From: Streptomyces sp. NBC_01142
GTDB lineage: Bacteria; Actinomycetota; Actinomycetes; Streptomycetales; Streptomycetaceae
Assembly: GCF_026341125.1 (NCBI RefSeq)
Contig: NZ_JAPEOR010000001.1
Coordinates: forward strand, 3,410,001 to 3,474,000
Length of the DNA: 64,000 nt
Reading direction: 5' to 3'
Both the position numbers and the translations under genes were made by a program. The notes beneath the pieces were generated by a model. It was not told the origin of the DNA and ran no database searches. It saw only the letters and a program-made list of their open reading frames with translations. How positions within the stretch are numbered: the first letter of the stretch is position 1; each line of letters starts with the position of its first letter. Positions 42,136 to 50,821 of the stretch are shown piece after piece.

Positions 42136-43644
42136 TCAGCTCCGCAGGTGCCCCAGCACGGATCGGACCGCGCGGTCCACTGCGTGGCGTGCCTGCTCGG
42201 TGTGATCGATCGTCTCGAACCCGTGGTGGCCGAGCGGTACGTCGATCACCTCGATACTGGCCCCGCAGTCCTTGGCGGCGGTCAGGAATTCCTCGACCGT
42301 CGCAGCGATTTCGGCGCGCTCCAGCTCCACTCGGGTCAACACGATCGGCAACTGCCCCGCAGCACGCACCGCAGCCGCAGGGCGAAACCGGGAATCGGTG
42401 AGCCCCCAGTTCGGCAGCGGCGCGAGCACGGGATAGGTAGCCGCCACACACCGCAACCATGACGGAGGCGCCGCGAGCCAGTCTGCCGACAACAGCCCGC
42501 CACCGGAGAAGCACCACAGCGCGACGCGTTCCCCGTCGACGCGCGGATCAGCTCGTACGAGCTCGACCGCTTCGGCGACATCCTCGGCAGCACGCCCGTA
42601 GTGTCCGACATCGTGGAGCCTGTGATCCAGTGTCACGCCGACCACTCCAAGACTCGCCACGTACTGGCCGTAGCCGACAAAGCCCGGCCAGTCGCGCGGC
42701 GTCGGCTGCACACCGCGGGGAACCGGGCCGCCATGGACGAACACCACCGCCGGCCGAGGGCCGTCGGCATCGGGCAGGTAGAGGTCGACCTTCCCCACCC
42801 GCTTGCGAGGCCGCTCCGCTACGTCCATGAGGAAGGGCCGCAGATGGGCAGGCTGCTCGCTCACCGTCCGGCTCACTCGGTGTCCTTCTCCTGCGGCGGC
42901 CCGGAGCAGTACGTCGGCCAGCTCGTCGGGGGTGGAGAGCATCGGCCAGTGCCCGGTGTCGAGTTCGAAGAAGCTCACCCGGGAGTCGGTGAGCGCCTGG
43001 AGGCGAGGATCCCCGAGTCCCACCAAAGCCTCGACCATGGCGATGCTCGACCCATTGCCGGTGCAGAGGACCCCGGTCGCCGGTAGCCCGGAGACCGCAT
43101 CCGACAGCCGGAGCGGCTGAGTGAGCGTGCCCGCCGGCTGCGGCGCGGCAAGACGGGCCACACGCGCCAGTGCGTCTGCGGGAATGCCGTCGACGCTGCC
43201 CCAGCGCTGCCACTCGTCGCGCGGCGGCGGGGGGATCCGCCAGTCGTCCTCGGCCTGCTCAGCTCGGTGCAGCAGCCGCTCGCGGACCGCCTGATCGGGC
43301 ACCAGCTCGAGGGCCGGGGCACCGTCCTGGGGCATGCCGACATCCAGGTACACGATCCGGGCGATCCGCTCCGGGCGCCGGCCGGCAGCGCCGAGCACCG
43401 GGTGGATGCCGTAACAGTGACCGACCATCACCACCTCCGGGGCATCGACATGGTCGATCAGCTGCACCAGATCCTGGACATGCCTCTCCAGGTCCGTCTC
43501 GGGTCCCGCCAGATGGCTGCGGTCACCCATGCCGGTGAGCGTCACCGGATGCACTTCCGCCCCCGAGTCCCGTAGCCGAGCGGCCACCTCCCGCCAGATC
43601 CAGCCACCGGTGAAAGTGCCCGGCACCAGGATGAACGCTGTCAT
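42136..43644 (-). CDS. Two-domain alpha/beta-hydrolase fusion
   Basis: A 502-residue protein made of two hydrolase domains. The first (1-235) is of the pyrethroid-hydrolase/salicylate-esterase type: ILVPGTFTGGWIWREVAARL, then VVMVGHCYGIHPVLG, where the nucleophile position of 'GHSYGG' holds Cys, and DTGHWPMLSTPDEL with the catalytic His. The second (about 265-500) is of the dienelactone/BAAT type: PAVVFVHGGPVPRG, LWCFSGGGLLSADWL (Ser nucleophile) and LGHHGFETID (His). It is divergent from a MerR regulator. The fusion and the Cys are unusual; the substrate is unknown. Confidence 0.82.
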   Translation of the reverse strand: MTAFILVPGTFTGGWIWREVAARLRDSGAEVHPVTLTGMGDRSHLAGPETDLERHVQDLVQLIDHVDAPEVVMVGHCYGIHPVLGAAGRRPERIARIVYLDVGMPQDGAPALELVPDQAVRERLLHRAEQAEDDWRIPPPPRDEWQRWGSVDGIPADALARVARLAAPQPAGTLTQPLRLSDAVSGLPATGVLCTGNGSSIAMVEALVGLGDPRLQALTDSRVSFFELDTGHWPMLSTPDELADVLLRAAAGEGHRVSRTVSEQPAHLRPFLMDVAERPRKRVGKVDLYLPDADGPRPAVVFVHGGPVPRGVQPTPRDWPGFVGYGQYVASLGVVGVTLDHRLHDVGHYGRAAEDVAEAVELVRADPRVDGERVALWCFSGGGLLSADWLAAPPSWLRCVAATYPVLAPLPNWGLTDSRFRPAAAVRAAGQLPIVLTRVELERAEIAATVEEFLTAAKDCGASIEVIDVPLGHHGFETIDHTEQARHAVDRAVRSVLGHLRS

Positions 43645-43714
43645 GGACTTCTCCTTCTACGCCGTGGTCCGCGGGGCCGGCCGTACAGGCCGCCCGCGCT
43701 CGCCGGTACGGTAG

Positions 43715-43736
43715 GAACTCCCCCTGAGGGAGGTTC
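43715..43736. promoter_or_regulatory. MerR-type operator dyad overlapping the ribosome site
   Basis: The dyad gaactccccctgagggaggttc lies just before the GTG of the MerR gene. Its right arm contains GGGAGG, which also serves as the ribosome site. It is a natural autoregulatory site and lies 70 bp from the divergent hydrolase start. Confidence 0.55.
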
Positions 43737-43741
43737 AAGCC

Positions 43742-44659
43742 GTGCCCCCTGAGAGCACTTGGAGCATCGGAGAGCTCGCCGAGCACGCGGGCGTCACCGT
43801 CAAGACCGTCCGCTTCTACTCGGACCGCGGTCTGCTGCCCGAAGCCGCCCGCAGCACCGGAGGCCACCGTCGGTACGGCCCCGAGGCGCTCGACCGGCTC
43901 CGCCTGATCCGCTCCCTGCGCAACCTCGACCTGCCGGTCCCGCACGTCGGCCGGATCCTCGACCAGGAAGACGCGATGGAGGACGTCATCGCGTGGCAGC
44001 TGCGGGAGATCGGCTCGCAACTGGCCGCCCTGCGCTGGCGGGAGGCCGCCCTCCAACTGCTCCAGGACTGCGCTCCCGAGGAACGAGCCGACCGGCTGCG
44101 CCTGATCGGCGCCGTCTCCGCACCGCCCAGCACGGCCGCGCTGGCGCGCTTCTGGCGGCACTGGCTGCCGCCGCGACTCCCCGCACACCTCGTCTCCGCC
44201 ATCATCGAACAGGCAGTTCCACAGCTCCCCGAGGGACCGACTCCGGCCCAGGCACTGGCCTTCGCCCGGCTGCACGCCCTGGTCTCCGCCCCCTGCGTCG
44301 GTGCCGATCGCGGCCAGCCCGCGGCACACCGGCCCGACAAGGGCTACCGGCCGGCCGTGCTCTACGACGGTCTCGGCGAGGCGTACGCGCTGGCAACGCC
44401 GGAACTGCGGGCACAGCGGCCACCGAGCCGGGGGGAGGCACTCGACTGCTTCGTCTCCGCCTATGCCCACTCACTCGGCACGCGCGACACGCCCGCCTTC
44501 CGCCACCAGCTCAGCCTCCAGCTCGCCGCGGATCCCCGTATCGACCGCTACTGGCAACTCACCGCTGAACTGTCCGGCCCGTCGCAACCGACCCCCGGCG
44601 CCGCCCACGACTGGCTCTGCGCTGCCCTGGACACCCAGATCGCCCGTCCAGCCGCCTGA
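43742..44659 (+). CDS. MerR-family transcriptional regulator
   Basis: A 305-residue regulator. The N-terminal winged helix is standard: WSIGELAEHAGVTVKTVRFYSDRGLLPEAARSTGGHRRYGPEALDRLRLI. A dimerisation helix with a QLREIGSQLAALRW stretch follows. The C-terminal 170 residues form a larger, mainly helical domain not seen in metal sensors, suggesting an organic ligand. The GTG at 43742 sits eight bases from GGGAGG. It probably controls the divergent double-hydrolase gene. Confidence 0.88.
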   Translation: MPPESTWSIGELAEHAGVTVKTVRFYSDRGLLPEAARSTGGHRRYGPEALDRLRLIRSLRNLDLPVPHVGRILDQEDAMEDVIAWQLREIGSQLAALRWREAALQLLQDCAPEERADRLRLIGAVSAPPSTAALARFWRHWLPPRLPAHLVSAIIEQAVPQLPEGPTPAQALAFARLHALVSAPCVGADRGQPAAHRPDKGYRPAVLYDGLGEAYALATPELRAQRPPSRGEALDCFVSAYAHSLGTRDTPAFRHQLSLQLAADPRIDRYWQLTAELSGPSQPTPGAAHDWLCAALDTQIARPAA

Positions 44660-44846
44660 ACAGGGCAGCTTCACGTGATGAACTCGGTGGTGGGCGTGGG
44701 GATCTCTCGGGTGGCCCGGGGGCAGTACGGGAACCGTTGTTGCCGGTCGCGGGGTGGGCAGGGCCGTCAGCGCGTCGGCGGAAGTCGACCCGATGGATGA
44801 GGTGGCGGGATCGTCCGCCGCGACACCACCCGCCGCGAGTACGAGG

Positions 44847-46292
44847 TCATTCGGCCAACTCCGCCCAGGCAGCGGACAGTCGGCGTACCAGTTCGTCGAG
44901 ACGGTCGGCGGGGAGGGCGAACGGCACGCGGATGTGGTCGTTGTGCGCGCCGCTCGGGTCGGTCGCGGAGCCAGGGACCACCTCGACGCCGTGCCGTAGC
45001 GCGACCTGGGCGAAGACGTCGGCGTCGGTGGCGTGCGGGAGGCGGGTCCACAGTGCCGCGCCGCCGGTGGGGGAGTGCCAGGTCCAGTCGGGGAGTCGGT
45101 CGGCGAGCAGGGATTCGAGGCGGGTAAGTCCGGCCCGCAGGGTGTGGGCCCGGGCGTGTTTGATGTCGTCGAGGCGTGGCAGCAAGCGGGCAGCGAGCGC
45201 TTGGTCGAGCACCGGGGTGCCCATGTCCGCGAGCGCCTTGAGGCGGGCGAGCCGCTCCACTGTGCCGGCCGGACCTCGTAGCCAGCCGATGCGCAGGCCG
45301 CTCCAGACTGCTTTGGTGAGAGACCCGATGGTGAGCGAATCGGTGCCGGGCGGGGCGAAGGCCGCGACCGGTGGGGGTTCCGGGGCGTCGGTGAGTCTGG
45401 TGTCGTAGGCCATGTCCTCGACGAGGGGAACTCCGTGCCGGCAAGCGAGCTCGGCGAGGCGCCGGCGCCGGGACGCGGACATCAGGGTGCCGGTCGGATT
45501 GTGGAAGGTCGGGGTGACATGGAGCAGCGCGGCCCCGGGAAGGGCCTCGGCGAGCCCGTCGAGCCGGATGCCGTCCTCGTCGAGCGGTACCCGGCGCGGT
45601 CGGGCTCCCGCTGCCAGGAAGGCGTCGAGACAACCGGGCCAGCTCGGAGTCTCCACGACGATGGGTGAGCCTCGGCGTACATACAACTGCGCGGTGAGGG
45701 CCAGTGCCTGGGTGGCGCCGGTGGTGATGAGGATCTGTCCGGGTGTGGTGGGCAGGCCCTGTGCACTGTAGTGATCCGCGACGGTCTCGCGCAGCAGGGG
45801 CAATCCACGCGGATGGTAACCCGTGTCGGTGAGGAGCGATTCGAGGCCGATGCGGGTCACGTGGTCGAGGGCTTCGCGGACTTGGGGCGCAGCGCCGAAG
45901 GATGCCATCGCCAGTGAGATCATGTCGCTGGGACCGTCGACCAGTCGCTGTACGAGAGCGGTTGCCGACCCGCCCGGAACCCTTCCGTCGGCGCCCCGCA
46001 CAGGCCCGGGCCGCACGGCGATCCGGGTTCCGCTCCCGCGGCGGCTGTCCACGGCTCCCGCGCTGCGCAGGTCGTCGTAGGCGGAAACCACGGTGGCCCG
46101 GCTGACGGACAGGGCGGTGGCGAGGGCTCGCTCGGACGGCAGGCGGTCGCCGGGTGCCAGGTCACCGGAGTGGATCCGGTGGTCAAGGGCGGCCGCCAGC
46201 CTGCCGTACAGGGGGCCGGGGCCGGTCATCCAGCTGCCGAGGATCGCGGTCAGCTCGGCCGGCTGCCAAGAACGGTCCACTTTCCCCTCCAA
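44847..46292 (-). CDS. MocR/GntR-type PLP-dependent transcriptional regulator
   Basis: A 481-residue fusion. The GntR winged helix (about 25-95) reads PLYGRLAAALDHRIHSGDLAPGDRLPSERALATALSVSRATVV. An aminotransferase-like domain follows with FHNPTGTLMSASRRRRLAEL, VPLVEDMAYDTRL (PLP-ring Asp) and IGSLTKAVWSGLRIGWLRG with the PLP-binding Lys. MocR proteins sense PLP or amino-acid adducts. It is divergent from the DUF885-LysE operon, with 84 bases between starts, and is the likely controller of that pair. Confidence 0.92.
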   Translation of the reverse strand: MEGKVDRSWQPAELTAILGSWMTGPGPLYGRLAAALDHRIHSGDLAPGDRLPSERALATALSVSRATVVSAYDDLRSAGAVDSRRGSGTRIAVRPGPVRGADGRVPGGSATALVQRLVDGPSDMISLAMASFGAAPQVREALDHVTRIGLESLLTDTGYHPRGLPLLRETVADHYSAQGLPTTPGQILITTGATQALALTAQLYVRRGSPIVVETPSWPGCLDAFLAAGARPRRVPLDEDGIRLDGLAEALPGAALLHVTPTFHNPTGTLMSASRRRRLAELACRHGVPLVEDMAYDTRLTDAPEPPPVAAFAPPGTDSLTIGSLTKAVWSGLRIGWLRGPAGTVERLARLKALADMGTPVLDQALAARLLPRLDDIKHARAHTLRAGLTRLESLLADRLPDWTWHSPTGGAALWTRLPHATDADVFAQVALRHGVEVVPGSATDPSGAHNDHIRVPFALPADRLDELVRRLSAAWAELAE

Positions 46293-46376
46293 TGGCCCGG
46301 TTGCTCTCGTCCGGGTGCCGACAGGCTAGGTCACATGGCCGACAGCCGGCCCGAGCCATGAGGAGTGACCCAGCCG

Positions 46377-47873
46377 ATGGACAGCAGACTGCGCGCGATC
46401 ACCGCCCTCTCGGTGCCTCGCACCCGTGAACTGGCCGGACTCCACGACGCGTACGACGGACGCGTCCAGGACCTCTCGCCCGACGGCGTACGCAGCGCGC
46501 TGTCCGCGCTGGAGGGAACCGGCGGTGCCGAGCCGTACCCGGATCCGCACGACGAGGCGCACGCCCGCGCCTCGGAAACTGCGGCAAGAGTGCACTTTGA
46601 GCAGCTGGAGCAGCACCGCAGCAACCCCTTCCTCCATATCGCCAACCTCGACACGGCCTGCTACCACCGCGCCTACGCCCCGGCCGAGGAGCGCCTGGCG
46701 GCGAAAGCCGCACACCTGCGCCAGTGGCCCGAAGCGGTGGACGCGGCGGTCTCGTCACTGGACCGAGTCAGCTCACCGGTGGCGCGGGCCACACTGCCCG
46801 CGGCCCGCGCGCTGGCCGACTGTGCCGACGGGGATGAACGCGCCCTGGCCGCACTCACCCGTCTCGTCGACCACCTCGAGCACGCCGCGGGCCACGGCGA
46901 TCCCTCGGCGGCTCTCGGGGGCGAGGCGCTGCGACTGCTGATGTCCTCGGCCGAGGCCTGCGAGGTGGATCTGTCCGAACTCGCCGACAGCGCCGACGCG
47001 GAGCGCGTACAACTGCTCGGAGTACTCCGCGAGGCCAGGGCTCCGGGGGAGTCGGTGGCGGAGACCGTACGCAAGGCACAGGCCGACCATCCGCCCGCCG
47101 ATGACCTGCTCGAGGAGGCGCGTGCACTGGCCGCAGAGGCGGCAGCATGGGCGGCGGAGCGCAATCTCGTCCCGTACAGCGACGGCGAATGCCTGGTGCT
47201 CCCGGCCCCCGCATCCCGCCGGCATGTGATGGCAGGTCTGCAGCCCGCAGCACCGGGAGAGGCCGACGCCGCCAGCCTTTTCCACATCACCACGCCGGAT
47301 CCGGCCTGGCCCCAAGGTGAACAGGAGCAGTGGCTCTCGGTCCTCAACCGCTCCTTCCTCGCCGCGTTCGTACTGCACGAGGTGGCTCCGGGACACTTCT
47401 CGCACGGCCGGGCGCTGCGCCGGGCCGAAGGCGACGTGCGCCGCATCCTGATGTCCGAAGCCTTCACCGAGGGCTGGGCGGTCTACGCGGAGCACCTTGC
47501 GCTGGAGGAGGGCTTCAGGGCGCACGACCCCCGTACCGCGGTCGGGATCGCCCTCTCCGGTCTGCAGCGGGCCACCAGACTGTCCTGCGCGATCGGTCTG
47601 CACACGGGCGCCATGACGGTCCAGGACGCGGAACGCCGCTTCACCGAGGACGCGTTCCTTGAAGGGCCCGCGGCACGGGCCGAGGCGCGGCGAGGGCTGT
47701 GGGACCCTCAGTACGGGCACTACACCTGGGGAAAGACTGCCATCTTTCAGGTACGCGAACGGGCCAGGGCCGCCTGGGGCGCGGCCTATTCGCCCGCTCG
47801 TTTCCACTCCGCGCTGCTCGCGCTCGGAGCGCCGCCACTCGGTCTGCTCGACACGGCAGTGGAGCGCGGCTGA
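46377..47873 (+). CDS. DUF885 family protein (peptidase-like)
   Basis: A 498-residue, mostly helical protein. The zinc-peptidase-like motif is FVLHEVAPGHFSHGRAL (H-E-x3-H, as in the DUF885 'HExxPGHH' signature), with SEAFTEGWAVYAEHLALEEGF downstream, giving a further Glu and His. It lacks a signal peptide. The family is thought to contain metallopeptidases or carboxypeptidase-like enzymes, but activity is mostly untested. The ATG at 46377 is preceded by GAGGAG; GTG 46365 is an alternative. The stop overlaps the LysE start (TGATG), suggesting that released amino acids are exported. Confidence 0.8.
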   Translation: MDSRLRAITALSVPRTRELAGLHDAYDGRVQDLSPDGVRSALSALEGTGGAEPYPDPHDEAHARASETAARVHFEQLEQHRSNPFLHIANLDTACYHRAYAPAEERLAAKAAHLRQWPEAVDAAVSSLDRVSSPVARATLPAARALADCADGDERALAALTRLVDHLEHAAGHGDPSAALGGEALRLLMSSAEACEVDLSELADSADAERVQLLGVLREARAPGESVAETVRKAQADHPPADDLLEEARALAAEAAAWAAERNLVPYSDGECLVLPAPASRRHVMAGLQPAAPGEADAASLFHITTPDPAWPQGEQEQWLSVLNRSFLAAFVLHEVAPGHFSHGRALRRAEGDVRRILMSEAFTEGWAVYAEHLALEEGFRAHDPRTAVGIALSGLQRATRLSCAIGLHTGAMTVQDAERRFTEDAFLEGPAARAEARRGLWDPQYGHYTWGKTAIFQVRERARAAWGAAYSPARFHSALLALGAPPLGLLDTAVERG

Positions 47874-48496
47874 TGCCTTCCGCCGCGCAATTGCTCGTGT
47901 TCGCCGGGGCCTCGTTGATGCTGGTCCTGGTGCCCGGCCCCAATCTCGTCTACATCCTGACCCGCAGTGTGGGTCAGGGCCGCCGGGCAGGGCTTGTCTC
48001 CGCAGCCGGAGTCGAGGCAGCAACGCTGGTGCACATCACGGCGGCCGCGCTGGGTGTTGCTCAGCTGGTAGCGCGCTCCGAAGCGGCCTTCCTGGTGCTG
48101 AAGTACGCGGGAGCCGTCTACCTGGCATATCTGGGGATCAAGACGCTGAGGGGGTCCGCTGGGCTGGATCAGCAGGTTCCTGCGCGCCCGGTCTCGCTGT
48201 GGCGGACATTCGGCGACGGAGCTCTGGTGAACCTGTTCAACCCGAAGGTCACACTGTTCTTCCTCGCGTTCCTGCCGCAGTTCGTCACCCCGGGACCGGC
48301 CGCGCGTACACACATGCTCGTGCTGGGCGGGGTGTTCTTCGGGATCGCCCTCGCACTGGATGTGATGTACGCGCTCGCCGGCGGCGCGGTGAGTGCATGG
48401 CTGCGTCGGCGACCGCGCGTACAGGCCGGACAGCACCATGTGGTCGGCTGCGTCTATCTCGCACTCGGGGTTGTCGCGGCTCTGCCGGTGTTGTAG
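47873..48496 (+). CDS. LysE/RhtB-family amino-acid exporter
   Basis: A 207-residue membrane protein with six predicted helices. It has LLVFAGASLMLVLVPGPNLVYILTRSVGQGRRAGLVSAAGV, the family's opening 'PGPNxxxVxxxxxxxGrraG' motif, then FLVLKYAGAVYLAYLGIKTLR and LVNLFNPKVTLFFLAFLPQF. Members export basic or neutral amino acids. It is coupled to the DUF885 gene by a one-base overlap. Confidence 0.93.
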   Translation: MPSAAQLLVFAGASLMLVLVPGPNLVYILTRSVGQGRRAGLVSAAGVEAATLVHITAAALGVAQLVARSEAAFLVLKYAGAVYLAYLGIKTLRGSAGLDQQVPARPVSLWRTFGDGALVNLFNPKVTLFFLAFLPQFVTPGPAARTHMLVLGGVFFGIALALDVMYALAGGAVSAWLRRRPRVQAGQHHVVGCVYLALGVVAALPVL

Positions 48497-48546
48497 CGCC
48501 GGAGGGCGGCTGTGGCCAGCGCGAGCCGGGACACAGTTTCCACTGG

Positions 48547-49428
48547 TCAGGTGGTGTGTGTCAGGGGCCGAGGAGGAGTCATGGCCCATCGGATCGTCCT
48601 GGTCAGCCCTTGTCCGGCCAGTCGTACGCACGTTTCCTCGATCCCTGGCAGGCGGGGCAGCCTCAGCTGCTCGCGGGCCCACAGCGGAAGCGTGGATACG
48701 GCGTTCGCGGTGAGGACGGCGTACGGGACACGGGCGATCCAGGGCAGGGGCGGCTGGAGGAGTATGAAGCGCGCTGCCTCGCGGGCCTCTTGGGTTGCGC
48801 GCAGCTCCGGGCGGTAGGCAGCGAGCCGGTCGGCCAGCCCTGCCTGGTCGCGCGGAGGGTCGGTCACACCGAGCGCGACTGCGACTCGTGCAGTGTCGGC
48901 GATGTATGCGTCGCACCCGGCGGCATCCAGGGGATGTGCACCGTAGCGCTGGTGGGCGCGGAGGAAGCTGTCGACCTCGGCGATGTGCACCCAGGCGAGG
49001 AGATGCGGGTCGGCGGCGTGGTACAGCTGACCGGCGGCGGTGGTCCCTTTCACGCGGTCGTGCACCGACCGGACGCGGTCGACCGCTTGCTGAGCGTCAG
49101 CGGCGGTGCCGTAGGTCGTCATGGCGAGGAATGTGCTGGTGCGCTGCAGCCGCCCCCACGGGTCACCCTGATAGCCGGAGTGCGCTGCCACCGCGGCCAT
49201 GGCCAGCGGGTGCAGAGACTGCAGCAGCAAGGCTCTCAGTCCGCCGATGAACATCGAGGCGTCGCCGTGGACGGTACGGATGGGCCGGTCCGGGCCGAAC
49301 CAGCGAGGTCCCGGCGTGTCGTGAATGCGGGCACGGTTGTCCGGGCCCGCGAGGCCTGCGACGCGGGTGAACAGGCTGCTGCCAAGTCGCTCCCGCAGGT
49401 AGAGGACCCCGGGCACTGACAAGTTCAC
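48547..49428 (-). CDS. Oxygenase MpaB family (DUF2236) protein
   Basis: A 293-residue protein with WFGPDRPIRTVHGDASMFIGGLRALLLQSLHPLAMAAVAAHSGYQGDPWGRLQRTSTFL, the conserved N-terminal region of DUF2236 with the proposed haem/metal-region histidines, and YHAADPHLLAWVHIAEVDSFLRAHQRYG downstream. The fungal relative MpaB cleaves a terpene side chain and the bacterial latex-clearing protein Lcp cleaves rubber, but most bacterial members are uncharacterised. It stands alone, convergent with LysE. Confidence 0.87.
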   Translation of the reverse strand: MNLSVPGVLYLRERLGSSLFTRVAGLAGPDNRARIHDTPGPRWFGPDRPIRTVHGDASMFIGGLRALLLQSLHPLAMAAVAAHSGYQGDPWGRLQRTSTFLAMTTYGTAADAQQAVDRVRSVHDRVKGTTAAGQLYHAADPHLLAWVHIAEVDSFLRAHQRYGAHPLDAAGCDAYIADTARVAVALGVTDPPRDQAGLADRLAAYRPELRATQEAREAARFILLQPPLPWIARVPYAVLTANAVSTLPLWAREQLRLPRLPGIEETCVRLAGQGLTRTIRWAMTPPRPLTHTT

Positions 49429-49548
49429 CCATCAAGTATCCGCCTGGACACGCGGCAGGTCAGCAGGATTCGACGGATCCGGACGTGAGAGCGGCCGGCG
49501 TGGGACCGTCGCGGGGCGTGCTGGGGCTTCGGGCCGCCGGTATCCGGT

Positions 49549-49600
49549 CATGCGTGTGGGGGTGGCCAGAGCAGATGCTCTGGCCACCCCCACACGCATG
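49549..49600 (-). terminator. Very strong terminator hairpin
   Basis: Two perfect 25-base arms (49549-49573 and 49576-49600) with a two-base centre. It starts eight bases after the stop of the minus-strand PRC-barrel gene. No mismatch is present. Confidence 0.85.
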
Positions 49601-49608
49601 TGTCCGTG

Positions 49609-49956
49609 TCAGGCGCGGTGGCTGCCGTAGTAGCCACCGACCTGCTCGTGGTAGCCGGCGTCACCGAGGTGCTTGTCCTTGTCGAACTCGGGCGCGTCCT
49701 TGATCTGCGCCTTGGTTCGCTCGACGTAGATCTTCTCCTCGGCTGCGTCGATGCGCGTGACGACGCCTGCGGGCAGCAGCACGTGCTTGCCGAAGATCCA
49801 TACTCCGGTGTCGACGACCAGGTACGAGGATCCGACGTCGTCGGAGTGCTTGTCGACCTTGCCGATACGTCCGTCGGTCGCCTCGACCGTGAACCCGACC
49901 AGGGTTGTGCCTGTGGTGTGGCCGGTCGTCGGCTGGTAGCCCCAAATGTTGCTCAT
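49609..49956 (-). CDS. PRC-barrel domain protein
   Basis: A 115-residue protein. The PRC-barrel fold is indicated by VGFTVEATDGRIGKVDKHSDD, SSYLVVDTGVWIFGKHVLLPAGVV and TRIDAAEEKIYVERTKAQIKDAPEF. Streptomyces stand-alone copies are often part of osmotic or envelope stress responses. Here it neighbours DUF6131-like and CsbD genes. A ggaat-type -10 (complement of attccc at 50,021) lies upstream. AGGAG precedes the ATG. Confidence 0.85.
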   Translation of the reverse strand: MSNIWGYQPTTGHTTGTTLVGFTVEATDGRIGKVDKHSDDVGSSYLVVDTGVWIFGKHVLLPAGVVTRIDAAEEKIYVERTKAQIKDAPEFDKDKHLGDAGYHEQVGGYYGSHRA

Positions 49957-50195
49957 ACAACGGCTCCTTCTTCGACTGTTGATGGCCTGGAAAAGCTGTT
50001 CACGTCAGCTGAGGTGAATGATTCCCATAGCCTGCGCTTGCCCAACGTTCCTGACCGTACACATCGCTCGAGGAATGCGTACGAAAGCACGGTTCTGCGG
50101 TGGGCTGCCGTGATGGAGTAAAAGGTTTCCGGTGCTGCATGGAAAACATCTCACTCACACTTCTGTCTGCTCCGTCTGCAGGGCTGTGCACCCAC

Positions 50196-50366
50196 CTACC
50201 AGCGGTACCAGCGGCCACGCTTGCCGCCGCCGGTAGCAGGACGGATCACGAAACCGAGCAGCCACACGACCAGAATAATGATTGCGATCCACCAGAGGGC
50301 CTTGAGTGCGAAGCCCGCACCGAAAAGGACCAGGGCGAGCAGAAGAACGAGTAGCAGGGGAATCAT
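50196..50366 (-). CDS. Small hydrophobic membrane protein, DUF6131-like
   Basis: A 56-residue protein beginning MIPLLLVLLLALVLFGAGFA and continuing with a second hydrophobic half (KALWWIAIIILVVWLLGFV) and a short basic tail ending in RWYRW. Two adjacent membrane helices are likely. TGGAGG lies nine bases before the ATG. The pattern matches what I know as DUF6131; the family has no known function. It shares a promoter-like element with the PRC-barrel gene and lies divergent from CsbD. Confidence 0.75.
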   Translation of the reverse strand: MIPLLLVLLLALVLFGAGFALKALWWIAIIILVVWLLGFVIRPATGGGKRGRWYRW

Positions 50367-50400
50367 GGCTATCAACCTCCAGGAGCCGTGTGCCCCGAGG

Positions 50401-50424
50401 ATTCCCCGTCATGCACTCGAATCC
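50401..50424 (-). promoter_or_regulatory. Candidate sigma-B-type promoter of the DUF6131-like gene
   Basis: On the minus strand GGAT (50424-50421), 14 bases, then GGGAAT (50406-50401) fits the Streptomyces sigma-B consensus GNNT-N14-16-GGGTAY except for one base. It lies 35 bases before the ATG. Confidence 0.4.
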
Positions 50425-50535
50425 TGCATGGCCCTTTTCTTCTCCCCGGGTGCTGTCCTGCTGTGTTTGAACGACTCATTTGCGGTGAGACGGAAGTCTG
50501 TTCACTGGTTCCGAGTCAGGCAGGACGTGAGAGAT

Positions 50536-50715
50536 ATGACCGACAAGAAGAGCGAGAAGACCCAGGCCAAGGGTGAGCAGGCCAAGGGCAAGGTCAAGGA
50601 GACCGTCGGCCGCGCCGTGGGCAACGAGAAGATGACGGCCGAAGGCCGTGGCGAGCAGGCCAAGGGGGATGCGCGCCAGGCGAAGGAGAAGGCCAAGGAC
50701 GTCTTCAAGCACTGA
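50536..50715 (+). CDS. CsbD family stress protein
   Basis: A 59-residue, highly charged helical protein: MTDKKSEKTQAKGEQAKGKV, with the CsbD repeats 'KGxxKExxGxxxGNxxxxxxGxxxQxxG' (KVKETVGRAVGNEKMTAEGRGEQ). CsbD proteins are induced by general stress; their molecular role is unknown. The start is the ATG at 50536. A hairpin at 50,785 ends the transcript after a set of short tandem repeats. Confidence 0.9.
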   Translation: MTDKKSEKTQAKGEQAKGKVKETVGRAVGNEKMTAEGRGEQAKGDARQAKEKAKDVFKH

Positions 50716-50716
50716 C

Positions 50717-50771
50717 TGCCCCCGACCGAGCACTGACCTTGACCAAACACTGACCCTGACCAAGCACTGAG
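50717..50771. repeat. 17-bp tandem repeats after csbD
   Basis: The unit 'gaccaagcactga' with four linker bases (period 17) occurs three times, as gaccgagcactga, gaccaaacactga and gaccaagcactga, followed by a partial copy. The repeats lie directly between the CsbD stop and its terminator. Confidence 0.6.
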
Positions 50772-50784
50772 CCCGACGTGCCGG

Positions 50785-50821
50785 CTTTGGGCCCGACAGG
50801 CCACATCTGTCGGGCCCAAAG
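50785..50821 (+). terminator. Terminator of the CsbD gene
   Basis: A perfect 15-bp stem (ctttgggcccgacag and complement; arms 50785-50799 and 50807-50821) with loop gccacat. Confidence 0.8.

Noticed and set aside
46773..48023. 416-residue minus-strand frame opposite the DUF885 gene
   Set aside because: Antisense shadow without motifs; the plus-strand gene has HEVAPGH and normal codon use.
50717..50771. Possible CRISPR array from short repeats
   Set aside because: Only three imperfect 13-bp units with 4-base linkers and no spacers or cas genes.
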